Shown here: positions 30,013 through 39,186 of the stretch, one piece after another
How positions within the stretch are numbered: the stretch's first letter is position 1
Layout of the letters: each line of letters begins with the position of its first letter
Assembly (NCBI GenBank): GCA_963748295.1
Contig: CAVVIH010000005.1
Coordinates: 496,001-560,000, forward strand
Direction: 5' to 3'
Source: CAVVIH01 sp963748295
Lineage (GTDB): Bacteria > Acidobacteriota > Vicinamibacteria > Vicinamibacterales > 2-12-FULL-66-21
DNA: 64,000 nt
The notes under the pieces: model-generated
What the model was told of the DNA's origin: nothing
The model's database searches: none
The model's input: the letters and a program-made list of their open reading frames with translations, nothing else
Position numbers and translations under genes: made by a program

Positions 30013-31931
30013 CCTGCCAGCGTCCGGCTGCCGGTTTCCAGCCAGGCGTAGCGCAGGCCACATGCGGCTCGCGGACTAAGTCCTCCGTCGTACAGGCGTG
30101 AGATGATGTCCTGCCAGCGTTCCTCGACCACTTTGCGCTTCACCTTCAGCGTCGGCGTCAGCTCGCCGCCCTGGATGGTGAACTCGGCCGGCAGCAGCGC
30201 GAACTTCTTGATCCGCTCGAACTGCGACAACTCGCGGTTGAGGGCGTCGACGATTTCCTGGTAGAGCGCGACGACGTCGGGCGCGCGTGACCAGTTCTTC
30301 GCGCGAGCCGGGCGGACGGCCGAGATCCTTCAGCCGACGCTCGAGCGACGCCGAAATCCGGCACGATCAGCGCCGCCGCGTACTTGCGGCGATCGCCGAG
30401 CAGCACTGCTTCGCCGACGATCGGACTGCGCTTGAGCGTCGCCTCGATCGGCTGCGGCGCGATCTTCTTTCCGCCCGAGGTCACCAGCAGATCCTTTTTG
30501 CGGTCGGTGATCTTCAGGTAGCCGCGCGTCATCGAGGGTGCCGATGTCGCCGGTGTGGAACCAGCCGTCGCGCACCACGTCGGCGGTCGCCGCCGGCTTG
30601 TTGTAATAGCCCGACATGATGTTCGGGCCACGGGCGAGGATTTCGCCGTCGTCGGCGATTCGCAGTTCGACGCCCGGCACCGCCCGGCCGACCGCTGCCG
30701 GCGCGCGGAGCGTCCGGCGGATTGACCGTCAGGATCGGCGCGGTCTCGGTCAGGCCATAGCCTTCGATGACGTTCATGCCGAGGCCCTGGAAGAACTCCG
30801 CGAGATCGACACCGAAAGCGGGGCGCTTCCCGAGACGAGGTATCGCACGCGGCCGCCGAGCGCCTCCCGGACCTTCGCGAACACCAGGCGTTCGGCGAGC
30901 GGCGCCTGCAGCGACGTCAGCAGCGAGGGAGACTTGCCCTGCAATCGCGCGTGGCCGATCGCGCTCGCGACATTCCTCGCCCAACGGAACAGCGACGCCT
31001 TGAAGCCGGGAGCGGCCTGCCCCTTTTCCAGGATCCGCGTGTGCAGCTTTTCGTAGGCCCGCGGGACGCCGGTGAGGACCGTCGGATGCACGACCCCCAT
31101 GTCGCGGCCCACCGTCTCGAACGACTCGGCGAACACGATCGTGACGCCGCACAGCAGGTAGACGTAAGCGACCATCCGCTCGAACGCGTGGCTGAGCGGC
31201 AGGAACGACAGCGCGACGTCGTCCTGGTCGACGTTGAGCACGTTGGCGGCCGCTTTCAGGTTCGCGACGAGGTTCGCGTGCGACAGCATCACGCCCTTCG
31301 GCTCGCCGGTGGTGCCCGAGGTGTAGATGATCGTCGCGAGCTGATCCGGCGGCACGGCGCGCGCCGCCTGCTGGAACTCGCGTCCGGCGCCCCACTCGAC
31401 CGCCATCCGCGAATGGCCGCGCTCCGCAACCGCGTCAAACGCCATCACCGAAGGGCTGGCGGCCGCCGCCGCGGCGTCTGCCGGATCGATGACGATGATC
31501 GACTCGACCGCCGGGAGCAGGTGACGCACTTCCTGAACTTTGTCGAGCTGCAGCTTGGTCGAGACAATCACGACGCGCGCGCCGGAGTCTTCGAGGATGT
31601 AGCGCGCCGGTCCCGCCGACAGCGTCGGATAGATCGGCACCGTGACGCCGCCGCGCGCGAGGATCGCGAGATCGGCGATCAACCACTCGGGCCGGCTCTC
31701 CGAAATGATCGCGACGCGGTCGCCGGACTGGATGCCGAGCGCCCCGAGCCCGAGCGAGACGTCGCGTATGCGCTCGAACAGTTCCTTCGACGAGAACGCG
31801 TCGACTTTGCCGCCCAGGCAGCGGCCCATGTGCTGCGCCTTCTGGAAGCGCCCCAGCAGGTGGAACGGCAGATCCGCGATCGTGTTGACCGAAACCTCGG
31901 GCTCGGCGGCTGGCTGTGCTGCGTGGGTCAC
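30009..31931 (-). CDS. long-chain acyl-CoA synthetase (AMP-forming), five indel sites
   Basis: The start is ATG 31929-31931. The first 345 residues are intact, with the AMP-binding motif YTSGTTGEPKG and LPLSHAFERM. Beyond that the frame changes at about 30810 (two bases), 30692, 30527, 30346 and 30282. Removing the extra bases restores SGSAPLSVDLAEFF, EGYGLTETAPILTVNPP, GWFHTGDIGTLDDRGYLKITDRKKD and an ending at 30009, for about 638 residues. Every broken segment is strongly conserved, so errors in the sequence are more likely than decay. The enzyme activates fatty acids to acyl-CoA at the membrane. Confidence 0.85.
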
Positions 31932-32018
31932 GTGGTGATGATACGAATCGGAGTAAGAAGTTAAAGTAACGTAGCGTACTCATGCTTTCGGCTTCCGGCT
32001 CAGTATCCCGCCGTCTTA

Positions 32019-32987
32019 TCACACCGGATTCAGCAAGTCCTCGCCCGCGTCGTAACGGCGGAGGTTCTCCACGAACAGGTCGGTCATCACGTTCCAGTGA
32101 TCGGGGCGAAACCCTGACGTGTGAGGCGTGATCAGCACGTTGGGCAGATCCCACAGCGGGCTGTTGTCGGGCAGCGGCTCCTGTTCGAACACGTCGAGCG
32201 CGGCGCCCGCCAGCCGTTCGTTCTGCAGCGCACGTGCCAGCGACGCTTCGTCGACGAGGCGGCCGCGGCTGACGTTCACGAGTACCGCTTCGGCGTTTCA
32301 TGGCGGCGAGCTGCGGGCCTTGCCGATCAGCCCCATTGTTTCGCTGGTGTGCGGCGCCGAGACCACGACAATGTCGGCGTGCCGGCAGCAGGTCGAGCAG
32401 CCTGTCGGTCGTCGCCACCTCCGCGAACGCCATTGAGCGGCGGGCCCTCCGGCGCGGCGGCGAATGCCGGTGACGCGCGCCCCGAGCGCGGCCATCCGCT
32501 GCGCGATCGCGGAGCCGATCGCTCCGAGGCCGACCACCAGCACATGGGTTCCGGCAATCGTCCGGTTGCCGCGCGCGGAGATCTCGTCCTGGGCCCAGAC
32601 GTGTTCCCGCTGCCGCGCGACGGCGAGCGGCAGATTGCGATAGAGCGCCAGGATCACCGCCAGCATGTGTTCGGCCATCGTGTCCGCCGAGACGCCGCGC
32701 GAATTCGTGATGATCACCGGTGACGCCACCATCTCGGGGAACAGCATGCCGCCGACGCCGGCCGCCGGACTGTGGATCCATTTCAGACGCGAGGCGATCG
32801 CCAGCTGCTCACGGTCGATCTCCGACGAGAACATCACGTCGGCTTCGCGAAGCAGCTGCCGGGTCTCAGCCTCGTTGGTGGCGTGCAGGAACGTATGGGA
32901 GGGAAAATCCCGACGGAAGCGGCTGATGTACTCCGCGGGAATGTTCCACACCGCAATCGGACTGTGAACAGAAGCGAGAATCAGCAT
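32019..32987 (-). CDS. D-isomer-specific 2-hydroxyacid dehydrogenase, five indel sites
   Basis: The start is ATG 32985-32987, adjacent to the stop of MoaC. The catalytic N-domain and the Rossmann start (THVLVVGLGAIGSAIAQ) are intact. Indels at about 32453, 32421, 32382, 32314 (two bases) and 32292 scramble the middle. After repair one reads LPHADIVVVSAPHTSETMGLIGKAQLAAMK, VNVSRGRLVDE and LPNVLITPHTSG with the catalytic His, about 320 residues in all. The family oxidises or reduces D-2-hydroxyacids with NAD(P). The 87-base gap to the acyl-CoA ligase shows nothing. Confidence 0.82.
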
Positions 32988-33521
32988 TCATCCGCGATGG
33001 TTGAGAGGGGTTTTGTGCTTTTCGACCAGCGCGATGTCGTCGATCACCATCGCCTTGTCCACTGCTTTCACCATGTCGTAGATCGTCAGCGCCGCGACCG
33101 CCACCGCGGTCAGCGCCTCCATCTCGACGCCGGTCCTGTCCGTCGTGCGCACGCGCGCCTCGATCGCGTAGCCGTCGGCCGCCGGCACGAGCGAGACGTC
33201 CACGTGGGTCAGCGCGAGCGGATGACACAGCGGGATGAGGTCGGCCGTGCGCTTCGCCGCCATGATCCCCGCCAGCCGCGCGCTCTGCAGCGGATCGCCT
33301 TTCTTGATCGCGCCGGCGCGAATCAGCTTCAGCGCCTCCGCCGACATCCGGATGCGCCCGCGGGCCACCGCCTCGCGCGCCGACACCGGTTTCGCGCTGA
33401 CGTCGACCATGCGGACTTCGCCGCCCGCGTCGACGTGAGTCAGCTTCCCGCCTCGCGCGCGACGGCCGGCCACGCGTTGCCGAGCGCGCGCCGAGAGCGC
33501 CGCGGCAGGCCAACCTGGCAT
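32988..33521 (-). CDS. moaC: cyclic pyranopterin monophosphate synthase
   Basis: This is a 177-residue protein, slightly longer than usual at the N-terminus. Conserved motifs are KLTHVDAGGEVRMVDVSAKP, KKGDPLQSARLAGIMAAK, LIPLCHPLALTHVDV (catalytic region) and GVEMEALTAVAVAALTIYDM. MoaC makes cPMP in molybdenum cofactor synthesis. I chose ATG 33519-33521. The first 25 residues are unlike typical MoaC, so the start may be lower or an indel may lie there. No other moa gene is close by. It follows rex almost directly. Confidence 0.92.
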   Translation of the reverse strand: MPGWPAAALSARARQRVAGRRARGGKLTHVDAGGEVRMVDVSAKPVSAREAVARGRIRMSAEALKLIRAGAIKKGDPLQSARLAGIMAAKRTADLIPLCHPLALTHVDVSLVPAADGYAIEARVRTTDRTGVEMEALTAVAVAALTIYDMVKAVDKAMVIDDIALVEKHKTPLNHRG

Positions 33522-33523
33522 TC

Positions 33524-34205
33524 TTAGCCATCCTCCCCCACTTCTCCTTGCGCCAGGAAGAACGAGAGGCTCTCGAGCGACACCGTGAGGTCCACGCTCT
33601 TCAGCTTCACGTCGGGCGGCACCTTCAACGCGCCCGGCGAAAAATTCAGCACCGCCTTGATGCCCCGCCGCAACCACCGTGTTCACCACCGCCTGGGCGG
33701 CCTGCGCGGGCACCGCAATCACCGCAATGGTAATGCGCTCGCGCCGGACGATGCGTTTGAAGTCGCGGATGTCGTGGATGCGGACCCCGCCGCGCGAACG
33801 CTGCCCGATCTTCTCCTTCACGGTATCGAACATGGCGGCGATCTCGAAGCCCTCGAGGCGGAAGCCCGGGTAGTCGGCGAGCGCCAGCCCGAGGTTGCCG
33901 GCGCCCATGATCGCCACGCACACCGGCTTGTCGAGCCCGAGAATCTGCCGGAGATGCCGCCGCAACTCCTTGACGTAATAGCCGACGCCGCGCACGCCGA
34001 ACTCGCCGAAATGCGCGAGGTCCTTCCTGATCTGTGCCGCGTTCAGGTTGAACTGCTCCGCCAGCGCGTGTGACGACACCGTCCGCACGCCCGCAGCATC
34101 GAGGTCGTTGAGGCACCGCAGGTAGACGGACAGCCGGTTGGTCGTCAGCTCGGATACCGGCTCGGTTCCGTCGCGCCACCCGGCGTTCTTGGGAGGCGGG
34201 ATCAC
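33524..34205 (-). CDS. rex: redox-sensing transcriptional repressor Rex, one frameshift
   Basis: After repair it has about 226 residues. GTG 34203-34205 is preceded by AAGGAG at the right distance; an upstream GTG at 34221-34223 is the alternative. The winged helix (SELTTNRLSVYLRCL, then LNAAQIRKDLAHFGEFG) and the Rossmann motif MGAGNLGLALADY are typical. The frame slips at 33663-33666, in a run of four C on the plus strand that should be three. Repair gives GIKAVLNFSPGALKVPPDV and the ending. Rex represses respiratory genes and is released by NADH. Its upstream region is a heptad array. Confidence 0.9.
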
Positions 34206-34241
34206 CTTGTTCTCCTTCTTCACAAGCTTGTCTCAAATATA

Positions 34242-34502
34242 ACTCCCATCCAATCCCAACTCCCAACTCCCAAAGGATTCCCAACTCCCAACCGCCAACT
34301 CCCAATAAGACCAACTCCCAACTCCCAAAAAAGCCAACTTCCAATTCCCAACGCCCAACGCCCAAGAAGGCCAACTCCCAAAAAAGCCAACTCCCAACTC
34401 CCAATAAGACCAACGCCCAAGTTCCAAATCTCAACCTCCAGAGAACCCGATGCCCAGGAAAAGACTTGGGAGTTGGGTTTTGGGATTTGGGAGTTGTAGT
34501 AA
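34242..34502. repeat. heptanucleotide array, CCAACTC type, between rex and the OPT gene
   Basis: About 200 bases of CCAACTC/CCCAACT-type units with AAAAAG or AATAAG interruptions (plus strand) are followed after a CCCAGGAAAAG core by the reverse-complement form (TTGGGAG and TTTTGGG units, 34469-34499). The two halves can pair as a long hairpin. On the minus strand GGG triplets recur every seven bases, so four-tract G-quadruplexes are possible. On the minus strand a TATATT (34236-34241) immediately follows the array and could be the rex -10 box. On the plus side the array ends 16 bases before the OPT start. Confidence 0.88.
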
Positions 34503-34515
34503 TCTCCCGCACCAT

Positions 34516-36471
34516 ATGGCCCAAAAAGCGACCGCAAAGACCGAGCCTGTCGCCCCGCGTGGAACCTTCCAGCCCTATGTCCCCGCAACGAAATCGCTGC
34601 CGGAGTTCACGCTGCGGGCGATCGTGCTCGGCGCGCTCTTCGGCCTGCTGTTCGGGGCCTCGACGGTCTACCTCGGGCTTCGCGCGGGACTGACGGTCAG
34701 CGCCTCCATTCCGATCGCCGTGCTCGCCATCTCCGTCCTGAAGCGGTTTGGCGGCTCGACGATTCTCGAGAACAACATCGTCCAGACCATTGGCTCGGCC
34801 GGCGAGTCCGTCGCCGCGGGCGTCGTCTTCACCATTCCGGCTCTCATCTTCCTGACGCCCGACGGTCCCGGCTACTTCAACTACTTCCAGATCACGCTGC
34901 TGGCCTTCGCCGGCGGCATTCTCGGCGTGCTGATGATGGTGCCGCTGCGCCGGGCGCTCATCGTCAAGGAGCACGGCGTCCTCCCGTATCCGGAGGGCAC
35001 CGCGTGCGCGGACGTGCTCGTCGCCGGCGAACGCGGCGGCGCGCTGGCGAAAACGGTGTTCATGGGGCTCGGCGTCGGCGCGGTGTGGAAGAGCCTGTCC
35101 TGGATCGTGCAGGCGTTCCCGACGACGATCGGACGATCGCTGTCGCGAACGGGGACGTTCCCCAATGCGACGTTGAACCTGGACATCTCGCCGGAATACA
35201 TGGGGGTGGGCTACGTCATCGGCCCGCGGATCGCGGGGGTCATGTTCGCCGGCGGCGTGCTGTCGTGGCTCGTGCTGCTGCCGCTGCTCAGCATCATGGG
35301 CAACTACATGACGGTTCCGTTTCCGCCCATTCCCGCCAGCGGGCTGCGCATCGACCAGATGTCGCCGAATCAGCTCTGGAGCGCTTATATCCGCTACACC
35401 GGCGCCGGTGCGGTGCTGGCCGCAGGATTGATCACCCTCGCGCGGACGATCCCGACGATCGTGTCGTCGTTCCGGGAGAGCATGAAAGATTTCAGCGCGA
35501 AGAGCGCTGGCGCTGGGCGGGTCCGCACGGAACGGGACATCCCCATGACCGTCGTGCTGGCGGGCACGCTGCTGCTTGCGATCTTCCTCGTGCTCGCGCC
35601 GGGATTGCCGACCCAGGGCAACCCGCTCGCCGCCATCCTCGTCGTCATCTTCGGGTTCTTCTTCGTCACCGTCTCCTCCCGCATCGTCGGGCTCATTGGA
35701 TCCTCGTCCAACCCGGTGTCGGGCATGACGATCGCGACGCTGATCCTCACCTGCACGATCTTCGTCGCGCTCGGCTGGACCGGTGACGCCTATTCGCCAA
35801 TCGCGCTCTGCGTCGGCGCGCTCGTCTGCATCGCCGCCGCAAACGCCGGCGCGACCTCGCAGGACCTGAAGACGGGCTACATCGTCGGCGCGACGCCGGT
35901 CCTGCAGCAGTACGGGCTGATCATCGGCGTGCTCGCCTCCGCGCTCATCATCGGCTACACGACGCTCTATCTGCACGGCGTCATGACCATCGGCTCCGAC
36001 GCGCTGCCGGCGCCGCAGGCGACGCTGATGAGCACGATCATCAAGGGGCTCCTCAGTCAGAACCTGCCCTGGGGGCTCGTGCTGGTCGGCGTCTTCATCG
36101 CCATCACGCTCGAGCTGTGCGGCATTCACTCACTGTCGTTTGCCGTCGGCTCGTACCTGCCGATCGCGACGACGGCGCCGATCTTCGCCGGCGGTCTGGT
36201 CCGCGCCTACGTGGAAAAGAAGACGGGCGTGGTCGAGGAATCGGAAGTCGGATCCGGCACGCTGTTCAGCTCGGGCCTCATTGCCGGCGGCTCCCTCGCG
36301 GGTATCCTGTATGCGGTGCTGTTCGGCAACGGGATAATCGAGGACGCCGAAGCCGCAGCCGGGCTCATCCCATCGATACACGACGGCACCGCGGGGCTGG
36401 TCGCTGGCGGGCTGCTCTTCTTCGTGCTCGGGGTGATTCTTTCGCGTGTGGGTCAACGAAAGCTTGACTGA
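34516..36471 (+). CDS. OPT family oligopeptide transporter
   Basis: This is a 651-residue membrane protein with about 15 hydrophobic segments. The ATG at 34516 begins MAQKATAKTEP; upstream frame-open sequence belongs to the repeat and is not coding. The OPT signature region is visible (PEFTLRAIVLGALFGLLFGA, STVYLGLRAGLTVSASIPIAV) with LPYPEGTACADVL and later NAGATSQDLKTGYIVGATP. Such proton-coupled carriers import peptides or metal chelates. It is intact. Confidence 0.93.
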   Translation: MAQKATAKTEPVAPRGTFQPYVPATKSLPEFTLRAIVLGALFGLLFGASTVYLGLRAGLTVSASIPIAVLAISVLKRFGGSTILENNIVQTIGSAGESVAAGVVFTIPALIFLTPDGPGYFNYFQITLLAFAGGILGVLMMVPLRRALIVKEHGVLPYPEGTACADVLVAGERGGALAKTVFMGLGVGAVWKSLSWIVQAFPTTIGRSLSRTGTFPNATLNLDISPEYMGVGYVIGPRIAGVMFAGGVLSWLVLLPLLSIMGNYMTVPFPPIPASGLRIDQMSPNQLWSAYIRYTGAGAVLAAGLITLARTIPTIVSSFRESMKDFSAKSAGAGRVRTERDIPMTVVLAGTLLLAIFLVLAPGLPTQGNPLAAILVVIFGFFFVTVSSRIVGLIGSSSNPVSGMTIATLILTCTIFVALGWTGDAYSPIALCVGALVCIAAANAGATSQDLKTGYIVGATPVLQQYGLIIGVLASALIIGYTTLYLHGVMTIGSDALPAPQATLMSTIIKGLLSQNLPWGLVLVGVFIAITLELCGIHSLSFAVGSYLPIATTAPIFAGGLVRAYVEKKTGVVEESEVGSGTLFSSGLIAGGSLAGILYAVLFGNGIIEDAEAAAGLIPSIHDGTAGLVAGGLLFFVLGVILSRVGQRKLD

Positions 36472-36580
36472 GTCAACTCCCAAATCCCGACTCCCAAATC
36501 CCAAAGCGTCCTGGGAATGCGTATTGGGTTTTGGGATTTGGTATTTGGGATTTGGTCTGCATTTTGGGTTTTGGGATTTG
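36472..36580. repeat. heptanucleotide array, CCAAATC/GGGATTT type, running into the next gene
   Basis: It begins directly after the OPT stop with CCAACTC, CCAAATC and CCGACTC units. A CGTCCTGGGAATGCG core follows, then GGGTTTT and GGGATTT units to 36580. The second half is the reverse complement of the first in pattern. It overlaps the leader of the secreted protein that follows. Confidence 0.88.
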
Positions 36581-37669
36581 CCGCCGGCCCGGGCACAAGC
36601 GCCGCGGCGAATCGCCACCACGCCTTCATCTCTCGTGGCGTCTCCCGTTTTCTTCCACGGCAAGCAGATCGCCGTTCGAGGCAATGTCAGCAACGTCGGC
36701 GATCTGGGCCGTCTGCAGGTGGCGGTCGACGAAGCGGAGCTGAAGAGACGCCCGGGTCCGCAGATCCTCATTTTCTGGAAAGAGCCTCCGGCGCGCACCG
36801 AAGGAGAAATCCGCGGCGAGTTCTGGGATCTCGGCCGCATCAACTCGGATGACGGGCGTTTCGCGTCGTACGACTTCAAGCCGATGCTCGAAGCGGTGAC
36901 GCAGGGGCGATGGCCGGCGCGCGAGGAGCTATATGTGATCCTCGGCGCGCTGATGGTGGACTCGCCGCTGCCGCCGACGCCGACGCTGCGCGCGCTCGTG
37001 CTGGCGCCCGACCACTACAACAATCGCGAGGTGAGCGTGTCGGGCCGGTTCCGCGGCCGCAACTTGTACGGAGACCTGCCGGGCCCGTTGAACAAGTCGA
37101 AGTGGGATTTCGTCCTGCAGTCGGCCGACGCGGCAGTCTGGACGAGCGGGCTGCGTCCGCGCGGGCGCGATTTCGATCTGGATCCAGGAGCTCGTGTCGA
37201 CACCGGCCGATGGTTGAAAGTCACCGGCATCGCCCGGGCGGAAGGCAGCAACGTCTGGATCGAGGCGAAATCGATGGAGCTGTCCTCGCCGCCGAACGAA
37301 ACGCAGGTGGAAGTCGCCGTGCCGGCGACGCCGCAGGCGCCGGCGCCGACCGTGGTATTCAGCGCGCCAGTCCCCGACGAAGGCGAGGTCGAGCGCAACG
37401 TCGTCGTGAGGATTCAGTTTTCCTGGGACATGGATCCGAAGTCGTTCCGCGATCGCGTACGTGTGACCTACGCTCCCGCGCAGGGCCAGGCGCCGCCACC
37501 GCCGGTATTCACGGCGACCTATGCCGAGGGCAGCAGGGCGCTGCAGATCAAGTTCACCAGCCGCCTGGAACGTTTTCAGACGGTCAAGATCGAGCTACTG
37601 GAGGGAATCCAGGCAACCGACGGACAGGCGCTGAAGCCCTGGACGCTGACGTTCACGACGGGCTCATAG
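36524..37669 (+). CDS. secreted protein of unknown function with C-terminal SbsA-type Ig-like domain
   Basis: The predicted product is about 381 residues from a TTG start (GGGA seven bases upstream). A hydrophobic leader (LGFGIWYLGFGLHFGFWDL) is followed by an ARAQA cleavage-type site; the leader is encoded entirely by the GGGATTT heptads. Upstream GTG 36446 would give a longer, charged n-region. ATG 36517 in another frame also encodes a good signal peptide (MRIGFWDLVFGIWSAFW), so an indel cannot be excluded. The mature part has no recognised enzyme motif. The last about 95 residues (VPDEGEVERNVVVRIQFS, then LKPWTLTFTT) resemble an SbsA/Big_5 Ig-like domain. Confidence 0.7.
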   Translation: MGFGIWYLGFGLHFGFWDLPPARAQAPRRIATTPSSLVASPVFFHGKQIAVRGNVSNVGDLGRLQVAVDEAELKRRPGPQILIFWKEPPARTEGEIRGEFWDLGRINSDDGRFASYDFKPMLEAVTQGRWPAREELYVILGALMVDSPLPPTPTLRALVLAPDHYNNREVSVSGRFRGRNLYGDLPGPLNKSKWDFVLQSADAAVWTSGLRPRGRDFDLDPGARVDTGRWLKVTGIARAEGSNVWIEAKSMELSSPPNETQVEVAVPATPQAPAPTVVFSAPVPDEGEVERNVVVRIQFSWDMDPKSFRDRVRVTYAPAQGQAPPPPVFTATYAEGSRALQIKFTSRLERFQTVKIELLEGIQATDGQALKPWTLTFTTGS

Positions 37670-37674
37670 CCCTG

Positions 37675-38343
37675 TCACGTGCGACGTGCGACGTGCGACG
37701 TGCGACGTGCGACGTGCGACGTGCGCAGCCTGCAGCTGCTACGTGCCGACGTGCTCAGGCCAGTGCTGGCTTGGCCCACCTGCGTCGGACAGCCCTGATG
37801 ATCCACGTTGCAAACATGAGTCATTAGAACGACGCCGATGATGACGACAATCGCCGCAGCGGCGGGATACTTCAGCGCGAGCGTCGCCAGCCCGATGACG
37901 AAGACGTCCTCGGAGATGCTCAGGATCCAGTTCGAGAACGGCTCCGGGCTGGTGTTGGCGACGGCGCGGGTGCCCGCCTTGCTGAAATGCGTTCCGGCGG
38001 CAATCGTGCCGCCCAGGAGCGCGACGAGACCTTCCACCGTCGGATTGGTGTCGCCCAGCGTAGCGACCGCGATCAGCGCGCCGCCGACCGGCCTGATGAC
38101 CGTGTGCACCGCGTCCCACATCGAATCGACCCACGGAATCTTGTCCGCGACGAACTCGATGATGTAGAGGACGATGGCGACGCCGATGACGATGTCGTTG
38201 TCGAAGACGGCGAACTGATCGGGCAGCGCCACCCACCCGTACCGCTTCGCGATACCGAGGATGGCGACGGTCGCGTAGAGATTGATCCCCGCGGCGAACG
38301 AGAACCCCAGCGTGCGGCCGAGCGTCGTCAGGATTTCGAACAT
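37675..38343 (-). CDS. DUF4126 family membrane protein with repeat-encoded C-terminal tail
   Basis: This is a 222-residue protein from ATG 38341-38343. Residues 1-178 are the DUF4126 domain with about five hydrophobic segments (GFSFAAGINLYATVAILGI at the start, then VLYIIEFVADKIPWVDSMWDAVHTV with its helix-breaking motif). The tail after VVLMTHV is unlike the family. Its last 17 or so residues (RTSHVARRTSHVARRT) come from translation of seven perfect ACGTGCG heptads, and the stop lies just past the array. Function is unknown. It is convergent with the secreted protein; the two stops are five bases apart. Confidence 0.85.
   Translation of the reverse strand: MFEILTTLGRTLGFSFAAGINLYATVAILGIAKRYGWVALPDQFAVFDNDIVIGVAIVLYIIEFVADKIPWVDSMWDAVHTVIRPVGGALIAVATLGDTNPTVEGLVALLGGTIAAGTHFSKAGTRAVANTSPEPFSNWILSISEDVFVIGLATLALKYPAAAAIVVIIGVVLMTHVCNVDHQGCPTQVGQASTGLSTSARSSCRLRTSHVARRTSHVARRT
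37677..37748. repeat. heptanucleotide array, seven perfect ACGTGCG units
   Basis: Positions 37677-37725 are exactly seven consecutive ACGTGCG units. A degenerate stretch (CAGCCTGCAGCTGCT, ACGTGCC, GACGTGC) follows to 37748. The perfect part lies inside the DUF4126 reading frame on the minus strand, where 21 bases encode a seven-residue period (RTSHVAR). The same heptad forms the 15.6 kb array. Confidence 0.95.
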
Positions 38344-38361
38344 CTGGCGCCCTCCAGCAGA

Positions 38362-39093
38362 TTACACCTCGTCAAGCATCGTCTCAACACGTCCGCGCAC
38401 GGTCGAGATCAGGCTGTCGCGATCCTCGATCGTGAGCCCGGCCGTTTCCGCCGGCTCTCCGAACCTCACGTGCACGAGCACCGGGTAGATGATCGGGCTT
38501 CCCTTCCGCATCGCGCGCCGCGCACCGACGATGGCGACCGGAACGATCGGTGCCTGGCCCTTCACCGCCATGATGAAGCCGCCCTTCTTGAACGGCAGCA
38601 GCTGGCCGGTACGGCTGCGGGTGCCTTCCGGAAAAATCAGGAACGAGTTGCCTTCCCGCAGTGCCTGAGCGGCGCGCTCGATGGCCGGCAGGCTCTGATC
38701 GCGATTGCCGCGCTCCAGCGGCACGAAGCCGGCGAGATCGAACGCCCGCACCAGCACCGGCAGCTTGCGCAACTCGGCCTTGTACAGAATACGTAGCCGG
38801 GGGAACAATTGATGCAGAACCTCGAAGATGATTGGCGGCTCGACGTTGCTCGCGTGGTTGACGGCGTAGACCGCCGCCCGATCGAGCAGGATCCGATCCT
38901 TCCCCTCGACGACGAAGCGGATGCCGCTCAGGAACAGGCCGAGGCGAACCCCGAAGCGCCCGGCTTGGTACAGGATTGACGGGCTGCCGAGCAGCAGCGC
39001 GGCCAGCAGCAGCGGCGGACCGGCGAGCACGACATACAGCGACACGGCGACATAGGTCACGATTGATCGCAGGGCTGCGATGAATGTCGTCAC
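38362..39093 (-). CDS. 1-acyl-sn-glycerol-3-phosphate acyltransferase (PlsC-like)
   Basis: This is about 243 residues from GTG 39091-39093; TTG 39121-39123 would add ten residues. An N-terminal membrane segment (TYVAVSLYVVLAGPPLLLAALLL) precedes the acyltransferase blocks. Block I reads NHASNVEPP, where the acid of the usual HX4D is Glu. Block III is FPEGTRSRTG and block IV VPVAIVGARRAM. It transfers a second acyl chain in phospholipid synthesis. The Asp-to-Glu change is unusual but conservative. Neighbours are DUF4126 and CarD on the same strand. Confidence 0.87.
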   Translation of the reverse strand: MTTFIAALRSIVTYVAVSLYVVLAGPPLLLAALLLGSPSILYQAGRFGVRLGLFLSGIRFVVEGKDRILLDRAAVYAVNHASNVEPPIIFEVLHQLFPRLRILYKAELRKLPVLVRAFDLAGFVPLERGNRDQSLPAIERAAQALREGNSFLIFPEGTRSRTGQLLPFKKGGFIMAVKGQAPIVPVAIVGARRAMRKGSPIIYPVLVHVRFGEPAETAGLTIEDRDSLISTVRGRVETMLDEV

Positions 39094-39186
39094 GGCTGGA
39101 GGCTCAGAGGCGAGATGATACAAAAAGGGCCTGCCGTCGCGCTGATGCGCTCGGGCAGGCCCGACATCGAGAGCTGTTGTTGCGGC

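Noticed and set aside
30009..32987. Acyl-CoA ligase and dehydrogenase as true pseudogenes.
   Set aside because: Conserved motifs survive in full once indels are removed and there are no missense losses at catalytic sites. Decay would show substitutions too.
34242..34502. Apparent protein-coding frames through the heptad array (Trp/Leu/Gly/Ser-rich).
   Set aside because: All frames stay open because of the 7-base period. Codon use is unlike neighbours and the OPT protein has a good start at 34516.
33646..36129. An 827-residue minus-strand frame across rex, the array and the OPT gene.
   Set aside because: It covers the OPT gene antisense and the repeat. Only the OPT and Rex frames encode conserved motifs.
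36446..36523. Upstream GTG start of the secreted protein inside the OPT gene.
   Set aside because: It would add a 26-residue hydrophilic stretch overlapping OPT coding. A start at the heptads gives a more usual leader, though it cannot be fully excluded.
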